Shown here: positions 17,772 to 26,603 of the stretch, piece by piece
How positions within the stretch are numbered: the first letter of the stretch is position 1
Layout of the letters: every line of letters starts with the position of its first letter
Origin: CAYUVH01 sp964448135
GTDB taxonomy: Bacteria > Verrucomicrobiota > Verrucomicrobiia > Limisphaerales > UBA8199
Length of the DNA: 64,000 nt
NCBI GenBank assembly: GCA_964448135.1
Contig: CAYUVH010000055.1
Location: 1 to 64,000 of the forward strand
Direction of reading: 5' to 3'
The notes under the pieces: generated by a model
Told to the model about the DNA's origin: nothing
The model's input: only the letters and a program-made list of their open reading frames with translations
Databases searched by the model: none
Made by a program: the position numbers and the translations under genes

Positions 17772-19092
17772 GCAGCACGATGGGGCGGGTGCTTTGATTC
17801 GTAACTCGCAGGGAGTCCTTCATGACGTTGTCGGAGATGACGGCGCGGTGGACGTTCGGGCCGAGCTGGATCTGGGGTTTGTCGGCCTGGAATTCGCAGC
17901 CGCGCACCATGAGGGTGCCGCCGGTGGCCTGGATCGCGTGGCGAGCTTCGTCCTTGCTGTCCCACTGGACGAAGGTGCAATCACTAAAGCCGACGGTGCC
18001 GTGGCCCGCGATCATGGCGATTTGGTTGCAGGGTCCCCAGAACGCGCAGTTGACGAAGCGGACGGAGCCGCTGTTGCTCGCGGTGACGCGGACCATCGTG
18101 GGATCGGGACCGTGGAAGGAGACGAATTCGCCGTTGCTGATTAGCAGGGCCATGGACGCGCTGTTTTCCACGACGAGGGCGGTGAAGCAATCGTCAGCGC
18201 CGATGCCGAGGAAGTTGCCATTGCAGACGCCGGCTTTGGTCTGGATGAACTTGTAGCCGATGTTATAGCCGAAGCAGAAGGTGTTGAAGACGTATTGCCA
18301 GTCGCTGCGGCCGAAGATGAAGGCTTCGCCGTGCTCCTGCTGCCATTTGAATAGTTTTGGCTTCATGCTCCACCAGGGATTGAAGTGGACGTTTTCGATG
18401 CGGCCGATGTCGTAGATATCGTCCACGTAAATGCCCCGGCGGAGGGGCTGGCCCTGGACGTCGCGGATGAGGTGGCGTTCGTTTTTGGTGGCGTCAATGC
18501 CATTGTAGGAGTTGAGGAGTTCCACGGCGATGACAGCAGGGTTTTGTCCGCGCAGGGCGATGGTCCAGGGATAGGCAGCGGGTTCTTCGGCGGGGTTTTG
18601 ATCCGGGTGATAGATGACGACGCCTTTGAGGGTGGAGTTGGCATTTAGGGTAAGAAAGGGTGAGGCGTCTTCCTTGCCGCGGTTTTCTTTGACGAGGAAT
18701 GTCGTGCCGCCGTCGGTGGGTTTGGGGCTGCCGGGGTTGCGGATGCCGATGTGGGAGGGGACGGATTCCCACGTGCCTTTGAGGGTGACGCCGTTGGGGA
18801 CGTTGAGATGGCCGGAGAAGAGATAGTTTCCGGCTGGGGCGAGGACGGTTGCGCCACCGGTTTGGCCGGCGGTGTCCAGGGCTTTTTGGAAGGCGGCGGT
18901 GTCGTCGTTGGTGCCGTCAGCTTTGGCGCCGAAGTCGAGGACGGAGAAAAAATTCGTATTCGCGGCGGGGACGGCGAGAGCGGAAAGGATGAGAAAAATG
19001 GAAAGGAAGAATCCTTTCGTCCGAGCGGAGTGATGTTTGATTTTGTTCAATCGAATCGAGAATGGCAAATGGCGGTGGGGGATGCAAATCAT
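17752..19092 (-). CDS. Pectate-lyase superfamily (Pectate_lyase_3) secreted protein
   Basis: 446 residues from the ATG at 19092 (MICIPHRHLPF). Longer upstream extensions of the frame run antisense to palindromic repeats and over the neighbouring gene, so they were rejected. A hydrophobic signal (F-F-L-S-I-F-L-I-L-S-A-L-A-V-P-A-A) precedes F-S-V-L-D-F-G-A-K-A-D-G-T-N-D-D-T, the hallmark first rung of Pectate_lyase_3/GH28-like beta-helices. Later rungs carry many N and G positions. It probably acts on plant or algal polysaccharide outside the cell, but catalytic residues cannot be assigned by eye. Its stop overlaps the start of the downstream beta-helix lipoprotein, giving a two-gene unit. Confidence 0.85.
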   Translation of the reverse strand: MICIPHRHLPFSIRLNKIKHHSARTKGFFLSIFLILSALAVPAANTNFFSVLDFGAKADGTNDDTAAFQKALDTAGQTGGATVLAPAGNYLFSGHLNVPNGVTLKGTWESVPSHIGIRNPGSPKPTDGGTTFLVKENRGKEDASPFLTLNANSTLKGVVIYHPDQNPAEEPAAYPWTIALRGQNPAVIAVELLNSYNGIDATKNERHLIRDVQGQPLRRGIYVDDIYDIGRIENVHFNPWWSMKPKLFKWQQEHGEAFIFGRSDWQYVFNTFCFGYNIGYKFIQTKAGVCNGNFLGIGADDCFTALVVENSASMALLISNGEFVSFHGPDPTMVRVTASNSGSVRFVNCAFWGPCNQIAMIAGHGTVGFSDCTFVQWDSKDEARHAIQATGGTLMVRGCEFQADKPQIQLGPNVHRAVISDNVMKDSLRVTNQSTRPIVLHDNAAK

Positions 19093-19111
19093 GCGGTTCG
19101 TGGTTGAGCGA

Positions 19112-19174
19112 GAAACCGCTGAAGCGGTTCCAACTATTCGATGGGGGCTGCCTGCACCCCGCTGAAGCGGTGTG
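19112..19174. repeat. Pair of palindromic repeats (GCTGAAGCGG family)
   Basis: Two close copies: AACCGCTGAAGCGGTT at 19114-19129 (7-bp arms around GA) and a related CACCCCGCTGAAGCGGTG at 19155-19172. They lie between the small unknown gene and the pectate-lyase-like gene and could form hairpins in the transcript of this minus-strand cluster. Confidence 0.6.
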
Positions 19175-19198
19175 TTAATGGGATGAGACTGAGGCAGG

Positions 19199-19648
19199 TT
19201 ATTTTGCGGAGGCCTTTTTAGAAGGGAAGCGCTGGATGGAGCCTTCCTGCGGGTCGACGACCGAGTATCCGGTTTCCTCGGCAAGGGCTTGAAGGTAGCG
19301 ATTCATTTCTGCTTCCGAAGTGCCCGAGTACCAGTGGATGGTGACGCGGTCGTCGTAGATTATGAATTGCGCACCGGGCTTGGCATCGGTGTGCCAGTTC
19401 AGTTCTTCGCAATCGTCCTGCTTCCGGGCTTCGGCTTCGGTGATACCCATGAGCTTCCCGATCTCCTGGTAGTCCTTTTCAAAGCGTTCGTAACGCGGAT
19501 CGAGCTGCATCAGGAACTCCGCCAGGCGACGACGGTCATAGGTTGAGATGGCCCGGTCCGTCTTATCCTCCAGGGCTTGGAGTAAATCCATGGCCCCGGC
19601 GATGTCCGCCTTTGGAGGCAGCGCCACCAGATAGAGGTCGTAGCTCAT
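19199..19648 (-). CDS. Hypothetical cytoplasmic protein (begins MSYDLYLV)
   Basis: 149 residues with no signal peptide or membrane segment, acidic and helix-rich in the middle (A-M-D-L-L-Q-A-L-E-D-K), then strands (F-I-I-Y-D-D-R-V-T-I-H-W-Y-S-G). The opening MSYDLY resembles a widespread class of small uncharacterised proteins, but I cannot name a Pfam family with confidence. It starts 15 bases after the GH2 stop and lies upstream of the pectate-lyase-like gene on the same strand, so it is probably part of the carbohydrate cluster transcript. Its cytoplasmic nature is odd among secreted enzymes. Confidence 0.7.
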   Translation of the reverse strand: MSYDLYLVALPPKADIAGAMDLLQALEDKTDRAISTYDRRRLAEFLMQLDPRYERFEKDYQEIGKLMGITEAEARKQDDCEELNWHTDAKPGAQFIIYDDRVTIHWYSGTSEAEMNRYLQALAEETGYSVVDPQEGSIQRFPSKKASAK

Positions 19649-19663
19649 CTGGAAAGCGGGTCA

Positions 19664-21511
19664 CTATTTTTTGCCTTTGAAGCCGGCGTTTTGCGTGTAG
19701 CCGCCTTCGTTGGCTTTGGAGATTTTCTTCTGGTCCATTTTGACGAGGGCGCGGTCGTAGGTCATGAGGCCGTTGACTTCGATTTCGACGTCCGTGGTCT
19801 GGGTGTAAATGGCGGCGGATAGGCCTTTTTCCTGGATCAGCGGCCAGAGTTTGACGAGAAGATCGAGATAGGCGGAAGTAAGAGCGGCGGAGTTGGTGTA
19901 GCTCTTGTAACCCCAGTTTTTCTCCGCCTGCCACGTGTGGCCGCTGACCGGGAGGCCGAGGCCGCCGAATTCGCCGAGCACCGAGGCGCGGGTCTTTTCC
20001 GGTTCGGGCGCACCCGGGCCGGGATATTTGTGCATGTCCATCACATCGCCCACGCCGCGATCCGCCCAACCGCTGGTGTCATCCACCAGCCGCGTCGGAT
20101 CCAACTTGCGAATGAGGTCCACGATTTTGGCGGTCTCCCACTGGCCCCAACCTTCGTTGTAGGGTACCCACATGACGATGGACGGATGGTTCGCACGGCC
20201 CTTGACCAGCGCGGTCAATTCGTCTTCAAAATCCTTGCCCGATTCCTCTGAGCGCGTGATGTCGGGTTGGTCCGGGTTGATGTATTTGTCGCCGCTGGGC
20301 ATATCCTGCCAGACGAGCAGGCCGAGTTTGTCGCACCAATAGTACCAGCGGTCCGGTTCCACTTTGACGTGCTTGCGTGCCATGTTGAAGCCGAGCTTTT
20401 TGGTCATTTCGATGTCGTACTTCAGTGCGTCGTCCGTGGGCGCGGTGTAAATGCCGTCCGGCCAGAAGCCTTGGTCGAGCGGGCCGAATTGGAAATAGGG
20501 GCGGTTGTTGAGCATCATCCGCGTGAAACCCTTTTCGTCCTTGCCGAGCGAAATCTTGCGCATGCCGAAGTAGCTCTCGACTTTGTCAATGGTGGTGCTG
20601 CCGAGCTTGAGTTTCACGTAGAGCTTGTAGAGGTGCGGATCCTCGGGGCTCCAAAGTTTCGCGTCTTTGATCGGCATGACAATCGTGCCGCCGGGCGAAA
20701 CCGAGGCGGAGTATACACTGCGCCAACCGTCACGGACGGACACTTCCAGGGTGTAATTGCCAAGGAGAGCGGGGGTGATGGCTTTGACCGTGACCGCGCC
20801 CTTATCAATGTCCGGGGTGATTTGCAGCTCTCTTACGTAGGCGGCTTCGACGGGTTCGATCCAGACGGTCTGCCAAATACCGCTGGTGGGCGTGTACCAG
20901 ATGCCGTTTGGTTTGCGGACCTGCTTGCCGCGCGGTTGCGTGCCGGCGTCGGTGGGGTCCCAGACCGAAACGAGAATTTCATTCGCGCCGCTCCGGTTGA
21001 GGGCGGGCGTGATGTCGAAGGAAAAGGCATCGTAGCCGCCACGGTGCTGGCCTTGGATTTTGCCGTTCACCCAGACGGCGGTGACGTAATCCGATGCGCC
21101 GAAATTCAGGAGCACGCGCTTGCCGATCCAGCTAATGGGCAGATCGAAGGAGCGGCGATACCAGAGGCGGTCGTTTTCGGTGACGGATTTCATCACGCCG
21201 GAGAGGGCGGATTCGACGGGGAAGGGGACCAGGATTTGATGTTCGAAGGTGCCGGGGCGCGGGGCGTCCTTGCTGGTGATGGCAAGGTCCCAGAGGCCGT
21301 TGAGGTTGAGCCAATCGCTGCGGACGAGTTGGGGACGGGGATATTCGGAGAGCGGGTGCCGTGACGAAACGTCTTTGGCCCAGCGGGTTTTCAATGGGCC
21401 GTCCGCGGGCTTCCAATCAGCGGCGAGTGAAGCGGTCGGCATTAGGAGCAGGCAGGTTGCCAGCGTGAATAAGTTTCGCAGGACCCAATTTTGCGATTCG
21501 TTTCGATTCAT
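19664..21511 (-). CDS. Glycoside hydrolase family 2 protein (beta-galactosidase-like)
   Basis: 615 residues from ATG 21511. The open frame extends further upstream but the added residues have no signal or fold. A signal peptide ends near S-L-A-A-D. The GH2 order is present: an N-terminal sugar-binding domain (R-S-D-W-L-N-L-N-G-L-W-D), an immunoglobulin-like domain (R-E-L-Q-I-T-P-D-I-D), and a TIM barrel (F-G-M-R-K-I). The barrel carries the acid/base Glu in V-P-Y-N-E-G-W-G-Q-W and the likely nucleophile Glu in L-G-E-F-G-G-L-G. GH2 includes beta-galactosidases, mannosidases and glucuronidases; the substrate cannot be read from sequence alone. It sits between GH127 and beta-helix genes, suggesting joint attack on side-chain-bearing plant polysaccharides. 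Confidence 0.9.
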   Translation of the reverse strand: MNRNESQNWVLRNLFTLATCLLLMPTASLAADWKPADGPLKTRWAKDVSSRHPLSEYPRPQLVRSDWLNLNGLWDLAITSKDAPRPGTFEHQILVPFPVESALSGVMKSVTENDRLWYRRSFDLPISWIGKRVLLNFGASDYVTAVWVNGKIQGQHRGGYDAFSFDITPALNRSGANEILVSVWDPTDAGTQPRGKQVRKPNGIWYTPTSGIWQTVWIEPVEAAYVRELQITPDIDKGAVTVKAITPALLGNYTLEVSVRDGWRSVYSASVSPGGTIVMPIKDAKLWSPEDPHLYKLYVKLKLGSTTIDKVESYFGMRKISLGKDEKGFTRMMLNNRPYFQFGPLDQGFWPDGIYTAPTDDALKYDIEMTKKLGFNMARKHVKVEPDRWYYWCDKLGLLVWQDMPSGDKYINPDQPDITRSEESGKDFEDELTALVKGRANHPSIVMWVPYNEGWGQWETAKIVDLIRKLDPTRLVDDTSGWADRGVGDVMDMHKYPGPGAPEPEKTRASVLGEFGGLGLPVSGHTWQAEKNWGYKSYTNSAALTSAYLDLLVKLWPLIQEKGLSAAIYTQTTDVEIEVNGLMTYDRALVKMDQKKISKANEGGYTQNAGFKGKK

Positions 21512-21930
21512 AGAAAGACCTGGATTATCCGACCGCGACAATTTGGGCCAGGAATATCGAGATTTCAATGAATTATCCCGCCGGGGAGACCGTGGTTGAG
21601 TTGCGCCGACAGTCGGCGGGGGCGGGAATTCGGCGCAGCTTGTTCGCACGGGAGGCCGAAGGTTACGATTTTTTTTGGCCGGATTTACCCGGATTTACCC
21701 GGAGAAGGCCGGATTTACCCGGAGTGGATGATCCGGGGTGACACCGCAACTGACTGAGACGGGAGCGTCCGGCCGGCGGCGGCGAAGAGGTACAATGTCC
21801 AGCCAGGGCGGCGTGAGGGTGACTCAGAATTTTCATCTTTTTGGCGGAAGGTTAGCAGGGTCACTTGGACAAAGGCTGTCCAAGTGGAGAATCTTTCTGG
21901 TTTTTAGGACTGCTTCGCTTTGACTGAATG
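21512..21930. other. Intergenic region upstream of the GH2 gene
   Basis: 419 bases between the GH127 stop and the GH2 start on the same strand. It holds the 10-bp-period repeat at 21679-21724 and otherwise no supported gene. The short open frame at 21738-21923 has no family-like features. Confidence 0.5.
21679..21724. repeat. Short tandem repeat, 10-bp unit GGATTTACCC
   Basis: The units run GGATTTACCC (21681-21690), GGATTTACCC (21691-21700), the diverged GGAGAAGGCC (21701-21710), GGATTTACCC (21711-21720) and GGAG. The 10-bp period equals about one helical turn, and the array lies about 170-215 bases upstream of the GH2 start. It could be an array of regulator sites or slippage-derived sequence. 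Confidence 0.7.
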
Positions 21931-23991
21931 TCAGCGCGGCGTAGGCGGGGTCCATGCGTGAGCGTCAGGGCCGGTGCCGATGACGGGGAAGGCGGAGATG
22001 CGGAGGCGGGCGGCGCCCATCGGGATGAGGGTGATGTTGGTGATGGGCTCGTCTGACTTTACGGGGCTGGCTTGGAGCGGTTCGACAAGGCCCTGGCTGT
22101 CGGTCTTCCAGGCTGGGATAGCGCGGGCTTCGGCGTGTAATTCGATGGGAGCGTCTTTTGCAAGAAAGGGTTGTTGCGGGAGCGGGCCCGGGTTTCGAAC
22201 GGCCTTGAAGGAGTTGGCGGGAGATTTCGGGTCGAGCAACAGGCCGTAGTTCCATGGGGTCGTTGGAAACACCTCGAACTCGGGGCACTTCTCCTTGCCC
22301 ATGATTTTGTTCCAGCGCTCGCCGATCTTGAGCGAGAAAGTCAGTGGGCCGTAGTCTACGGAGGCGGAGTCGTGATTATTTTCCCAGCGACGGACGGTTA
22401 CACGCATGGGGAGTTGGAGGGTGACGACGTCGCCGTCGTTCCATTCGCGGTCGAGGACGGCGTAGGCGCCGGGTTTCGACGTGAACGGGGTCGGCTTTCC
22501 GTTCACCGTCAGGGAGGCGTCGTGAGACCAGGCGGGGAGTCGTAGAAAAATGGGAAAGCGTTCGGCGTCGGGGCCGGCGATCTTGAAGGTAATTTTTTCG
22601 TCGAAGGGGTAATCGGTAGTCTCGGTGATTTTTACTTTCGCGCCTTTGCCGACTTTGGCGGTGACCTCGCTAGCGGAATACAGGGAGGCGCAGAGGCCGC
22701 CGTCGCCGGTGGCGAGCCAGAGTTCCTCGGCGTAGTAGGGCCAGCCGTGGGAGACGTTATGCTGGCAGCAGCGATAGACCTGATAGGGACTGTAGGAAAA
22801 CATGGTGCCCTTGTTTTGAATTCCGGGCGCTTTGTTCGTGCGATCGAGCTGGACCTGATTGGCGCAGGTGAGGTAGTGCAGGGCTTTTTCGTCCGGCGTG
22901 AGCGCTGCGGGAAGGGAGTTGAAGGCGAGTTCCTCGGTGCGGTCGGCCCAGATGGTGTTGCCGGAGATGCGAGTCAGCATTTCGAAGCTGTGCATGAATT
23001 CCACGATGCCGCAGGTCTCGAATCCCTGGCGTGGGTCGCCGTAGCCTGGGCGGCAATTTTCATCGCCCGCGAAACCACCGCCTGGAAACTGGCCGTAGAG
23101 GTCCATGACCTGGCGGTAATTGCGCTCGGCCTGATCCAGATACTTTTTGTCGTGGCTTTGCAAATAATAGACCGCCGGTTCGCGAAATCCCTGGGCGATG
23201 TTCACGTTGTGCCAGTTGACGATGCCGGTGTCCCAGCGGCCCATGTTGTCGTGGATTTTTTTGCCGAGTTCGAGCAGCGAGACGTCGCCGGTGCGATTGT
23301 AGAGCCAGTAAACGGATTCGAGAGTGTCGCCGAAACGCAACTTGGGCCAGTAGCCCTCGCCGAAGGCGGTGGCGGGCAGGGTATTCAGCCATTGGAAGTA
23401 GCGGTTGAGGTGTTGGAGCACGCGTGGGTCGCCGCTGTATTCGTAGTAGGATTGCAGGACGTTGCACATGACCATGTGGGGCCAGAGGTCGGGTTTGCCT
23501 TTCAGGCTTGTACGATTCGCTTTCGGGCCGAACCAACCATCGGGCTGCTGGCTGGCGAGGACGGCTTCGATCCATTTTTTGGCCTGCGCGATGATGGTTT
23601 CGTTTTGGAGGACGTAGCCGAGATCGCCGTAGCCTTTGAGCCAGTAAGGGACTTCCTCCCACGGGCTGTGACCTTCCCCGTGGGGGTCGGTCCAGGCGTT
23701 GCCTTCGAATTTGCACCATTTGGAGAACTCAGGGAGATGGCCGGTGAGGCCGTCAGCTTCGAGTTCCAATTGCCCGCGCAGCCAGCCGGTAGGGCGGATG
23801 GCGCCGATGGGGAGTTTCAGGAGTGGCGCGGGGAGCAAAGGTGCGCGGTTGGTGATGTAGAGTGCGGCGGAGGAATCGGTGGGTGGAATGTAAACGAGAG
23901 CGACGGGGGAATTTGCGCCGGAAGAAGTGAATCCGACCGCGGCGAGGAGGAAGGTGGCGATACAAGGAGGGAAATGGCGACCCGAAATCAT
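21931..23991 (-). CDS. Glycoside hydrolase family 127 protein (beta-L-arabinofuranosidase type, DUF1680)
   Basis: 686 residues with an N-terminal signal peptide (about 1-26, ending S-S-G-A-N). It has the (alpha/alpha)6 barrel features of GH127/DUF1680: P-I-G-A-I-R-P-T-G-W-L, G-H-S-P-W-E-E-V-P-Y-W-L-K-G and D-G-W-F-G-P. The zinc/cysteine centre is intact as E325-T-C327 and Y-R-C408-C409-Q. In Bifidobacterium HypBA1 the equivalent site has Glu, three Cys and zinc, with the first Cys of the CC pair acting as nucleophile. The likely activity is release of beta-L-arabinofuranose or a related sugar, in the periplasm or outside. It is the first gene of the minus-strand glycosidase block. Confidence 0.92.
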   Translation of the reverse strand: MISGRHFPPCIATFLLAAVGFTSSGANSPVALVYIPPTDSSAALYITNRAPLLPAPLLKLPIGAIRPTGWLRGQLELEADGLTGHLPEFSKWCKFEGNAWTDPHGEGHSPWEEVPYWLKGYGDLGYVLQNETIIAQAKKWIEAVLASQQPDGWFGPKANRTSLKGKPDLWPHMVMCNVLQSYYEYSGDPRVLQHLNRYFQWLNTLPATAFGEGYWPKLRFGDTLESVYWLYNRTGDVSLLELGKKIHDNMGRWDTGIVNWHNVNIAQGFREPAVYYLQSHDKKYLDQAERNYRQVMDLYGQFPGGGFAGDENCRPGYGDPRQGFETCGIVEFMHSFEMLTRISGNTIWADRTEELAFNSLPAALTPDEKALHYLTCANQVQLDRTNKAPGIQNKGTMFSYSPYQVYRCCQHNVSHGWPYYAEELWLATGDGGLCASLYSASEVTAKVGKGAKVKITETTDYPFDEKITFKIAGPDAERFPIFLRLPAWSHDASLTVNGKPTPFTSKPGAYAVLDREWNDGDVVTLQLPMRVTVRRWENNHDSASVDYGPLTFSLKIGERWNKIMGKEKCPEFEVFPTTPWNYGLLLDPKSPANSFKAVRNPGPLPQQPFLAKDAPIELHAEARAIPAWKTDSQGLVEPLQASPVKSDEPITNITLIPMGAARLRISAFPVIGTGPDAHAWTPPTPR

Positions 23992-24096
23992 GTTGGGGAA
24001 TATAGGATGACGTATGGGAGTGGAAAGTTGAAAGACGAGTCTGCGGACTTCAGGTGAAGCGCAAATTCGTCATGGCCTGCCGGCACATTCCTGCCG

Positions 24097-24182
24097 TCCC
24101 TCCGGGACTTGGGTTTTTTAGAATGCGGTACCCAGCGATGAATCGCTGGGCTATTTCCTTTCATCCCTGCGGGATTCCAACG
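24097..24182. repeat. Dispersed intergenic repeat with hairpin
   Basis: CCGTCCCTCCGGGACTTGGG is followed by GCGGTAC, then CCCAGCGATGAATCGCTGGG (8-bp arms) and TCATCCCTGCGGGATTCC. The whole has the structure of a REP-like element that I recall as common between genes in this group. It lies in the 276-base gap between the divergent GH127 and ABC-F genes. Confidence 0.55.
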
Positions 24183-24267
24183 GAGGCAGGTGCCGAGGTT
24201 TAAAGTAACGGTCGCCAAACTCGCTTTTCATTCCACGCCGGTACAGGCATGCTGACCAGATGGTGTC

Positions 24268-26241
24268 ATGCTGACTTTATCCGGAATTCGCAAAGCTTAC
24301 GGTGAGCGGGTGTTGTTCGACGACGCCACGCTGCAGGTCAATCGCGACGACCGGATCGGGCTGGTCGGGCCGAATGGAGCGGGGAAGTCCACGCTGTTCA
24401 ATATCATCCTGGGAAAGGATTCGCCGGATGAAGGGGAGGTGACGTTCGAGCGCGGGGTGTCGGTGGGGTTTCTGCCGCAGGAAAATGCGCCGGTGGGGGA
24501 TGAAACGGTGGTTGAACTGGCGATGGCCATCACGCCGGAGCACACGAAGCTGCGCCGCATCATCAAGGCGTGGGAGGCGGATCATCCGGTGGAGGCGCTG
24601 CATTCGGATGATATTCACGATGATGTGCACGATCGGTTCAATGAACTGGGCGGCCACCGGCTGGAGGCGAAGGCGCTGCAGATTCTGGCGGGGCTGAGTT
24701 TTCGGCAGGAGGATTTTAACCGGCCGGCGCGGGAGATGAGCGGCGGCTGGGTGATGCGGGCGCATCTGGCGCGGTTGCTGGCGCAGGAGCCGACGTTGCT
24801 GCTGCTGGATGAGCCGACGAATCACCTGGACCTGGAAGCGCTGATTTGGTTCCAGGAATATTTGAAGGGTTATCCGGGCGCGATCCTGATGATTTCGCAC
24901 GATCGCGAGTTTTTGAACCAGCTCGTGGGCGGAATTGTGGAAATCCGGCAAAGCCAGCTCCTCAAGTACCGTGGGAATTACGACGATTACCTGGTGCAGC
25001 GCGAGGCGGCGGAGGAGCAACTGGTCGCGGCATACAAGAGCCAGCAGCGCGAGATCGGGCGGCTGATGGATTTCGTGAATCGCTTCCGCGCGAAAAACAC
25101 GAAGGCGACGCAGGCGCAATCCAAGCTCAAGCAGATTGACCGGATGGAAAAAATCGCCGCGCCCGAAAGCGACGACCGCAAGCTGGATTTCAAATTTCCG
25201 CAGCCGCAACGCAGCGGCCAGAAAGTCATCACGCTGGAGAACATTCACCACGCTTACGGGGAGAAGGTCGTTTATCGCGGGATCGACTTCATGGCGGAGC
25301 GGGGACAGCGCACGGTGCTGGTGGGGCCGAACGGCGCGGGCAAGTCCACGTTATTGAAAATCCTCGCCGGCGTGCTCACGCCGCAAGAAGGCACACGGAC
25401 GCTCGGCCACAATGTGAAGTCCGGATATTTCTCGCAGTATCGCGTGGATATGCTGAAGCCGGAGCGCTCGGTGCTGGATGAGGCGTTCGACACGCCGCAG
25501 CGGCTTACCGAACAATTCGTGCGCACGCTGCTTGGGTGCTTCCTGTTCAGCGGCGACGACGTCTTCAAGCAGGTGAGCGTGCTGAGCGGTGGAGAGAAGA
25601 GCCGGTTAGCGCTCGTGAAGCTGCTGCTGGATCCGCCGAACCTGCTGTTGATGGACGAGCCCACGACGCATTTGGACATGTCGAGCATTGACGCGCTGGC
25701 GTATGCGCTCGATCAATTCCAGGGAACGCTGATTTTCATCAGCCACGACGTTTATTTCATCCGCGCGCTGGCAAATCATGTTGTGCATGTGAATGCCGGA
25801 CAGCTCACCCATTATCCCGGCGGCTACCAATATTATCTGGATAAGACGAAAGCACTTTCGGCGCGGGCGGCTTTGACGGCGGGGGGTGTTTCGGGGAATG
25901 CGCGGGATGGCTATGCCGCCCGAGGGGACGCGCGCGGACAGGCGGATGGCAACGGACTTTCGAAGAAGGAGCAGAAGCGCAAGGAAGCCGAGGAACGGCA
26001 GGCGCGGTCAAAGGAGCGGAAGGCCTGCCAGGACACGGTGACCCGGCTCGAGAAGGAAATTCAGACGCTGGAGGCGCGGCAGGCGGAGTTGGTGCTCGAA
26101 CTGGAGGCACCGGCCACTTACGAAACGCCAGGTCGGCCGGTGGCGTTGAATCGGGAATTGATGGAGGTGCAGGAGCGATTGGCGGAGATTGCGCCGGAAT
26201 GGGAAGCGGCGGCGACCAGGTTGGAGGGGATGCAGAATTGA
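24268..26241 (+). CDS. ABC-F family ATP-binding protein (Uup/EttA-like translation factor)
   Basis: 657 residues and no membrane segment. Two ABC cassettes are fused. The first has Walker A G-P-N-G-A-G-K-S-T at about 34-42, signature M-S-G-G-W and Walker B L-L-L-L-D-E-P-T-N-H-L-D. The second has Walker A at about 353-361, signature L-S-G-G-E-K-S-R and Walker B L-L-L-M-D-E-P-T-T-H-L-D. The linker between them (about 230-315) is rich in R/K/Q and corresponds to the P-site tRNA-interaction motif region. The C-terminus (about 570-655) is a predicted coiled coil (K-K-E-Q-K-R-K-E-A-E-E-R). ABC-F proteins act on the ribosome and not in transport. Which subgroup this is (Uup, YheS, YbiT) is unsettled. 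Confidence 0.94.
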   Translation: MLTLSGIRKAYGERVLFDDATLQVNRDDRIGLVGPNGAGKSTLFNIILGKDSPDEGEVTFERGVSVGFLPQENAPVGDETVVELAMAITPEHTKLRRIIKAWEADHPVEALHSDDIHDDVHDRFNELGGHRLEAKALQILAGLSFRQEDFNRPAREMSGGWVMRAHLARLLAQEPTLLLLDEPTNHLDLEALIWFQEYLKGYPGAILMISHDREFLNQLVGGIVEIRQSQLLKYRGNYDDYLVQREAAEEQLVAAYKSQQREIGRLMDFVNRFRAKNTKATQAQSKLKQIDRMEKIAAPESDDRKLDFKFPQPQRSGQKVITLENIHHAYGEKVVYRGIDFMAERGQRTVLVGPNGAGKSTLLKILAGVLTPQEGTRTLGHNVKSGYFSQYRVDMLKPERSVLDEAFDTPQRLTEQFVRTLLGCFLFSGDDVFKQVSVLSGGEKSRLALVKLLLDPPNLLLMDEPTTHLDMSSIDALAYALDQFQGTLIFISHDVYFIRALANHVVHVNAGQLTHYPGGYQYYLDKTKALSARAALTAGGVSGNARDGYAARGDARGQADGNGLSKKEQKRKEAEERQARSKERKACQDTVTRLEKEIQTLEARQAELVLELEAPATYETPGRPVALNRELMEVQERLAEIAPEWEAAATRLEGMQN

Positions 26242-26603
26242 GAGGGCAGAGGGCGCAGGGCGGAGGGCGGAGGGCGGAGGGCGGAGCGCAGAATGAGGGG
26301 TGAAAGAGGAGCTCAGATTTGAAATTTGAGGGGGGAAATAAGGAGGCGCGATTGAATGTGGGGGGCCCGGTGGCGGGTAATTGGAGGTTGCTGTGGCCGG
26401 GAGGGGCACGCTCCAAGTTGAGGGGGACGTGCCGTAAAACTACTTAACCGATATCGGCGAATAAATTTAATTAGTTAAACGTCTAATTCAGGCTAAATTC
26501 CTTTGTATTGCGGGCTAACCCGAATTAATTTGACGTTTGCATGACCGGACCGGCGCTTGAACCCTCCGCGCGCCCCTTGAACGGGCGCCCCTTCTTTTTT
26601 TTC
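26242..26603. other. Intergenic region with minisatellite and AT-rich putative promoter segment
   Basis: About 26256-26287 is a tandem repeat of a 7-base unit GGGCGGA. About 26438-26535 is sharply AT-rich compared with the GC-rich surroundings and contains the palindrome CCGATATCGG at 26448-26457. It is the obvious place for the promoter of the cytochrome/DUF1501 operon, but I could not fix a -35/-10 pair. Confidence 0.5.

Noticed and set aside
26256..26287. CRISPR-like array
   Set aside because: It is a 7-base tandem run without spacers. No direct repeats of 23-47 bases with unique spacers were seen anywhere in the window.
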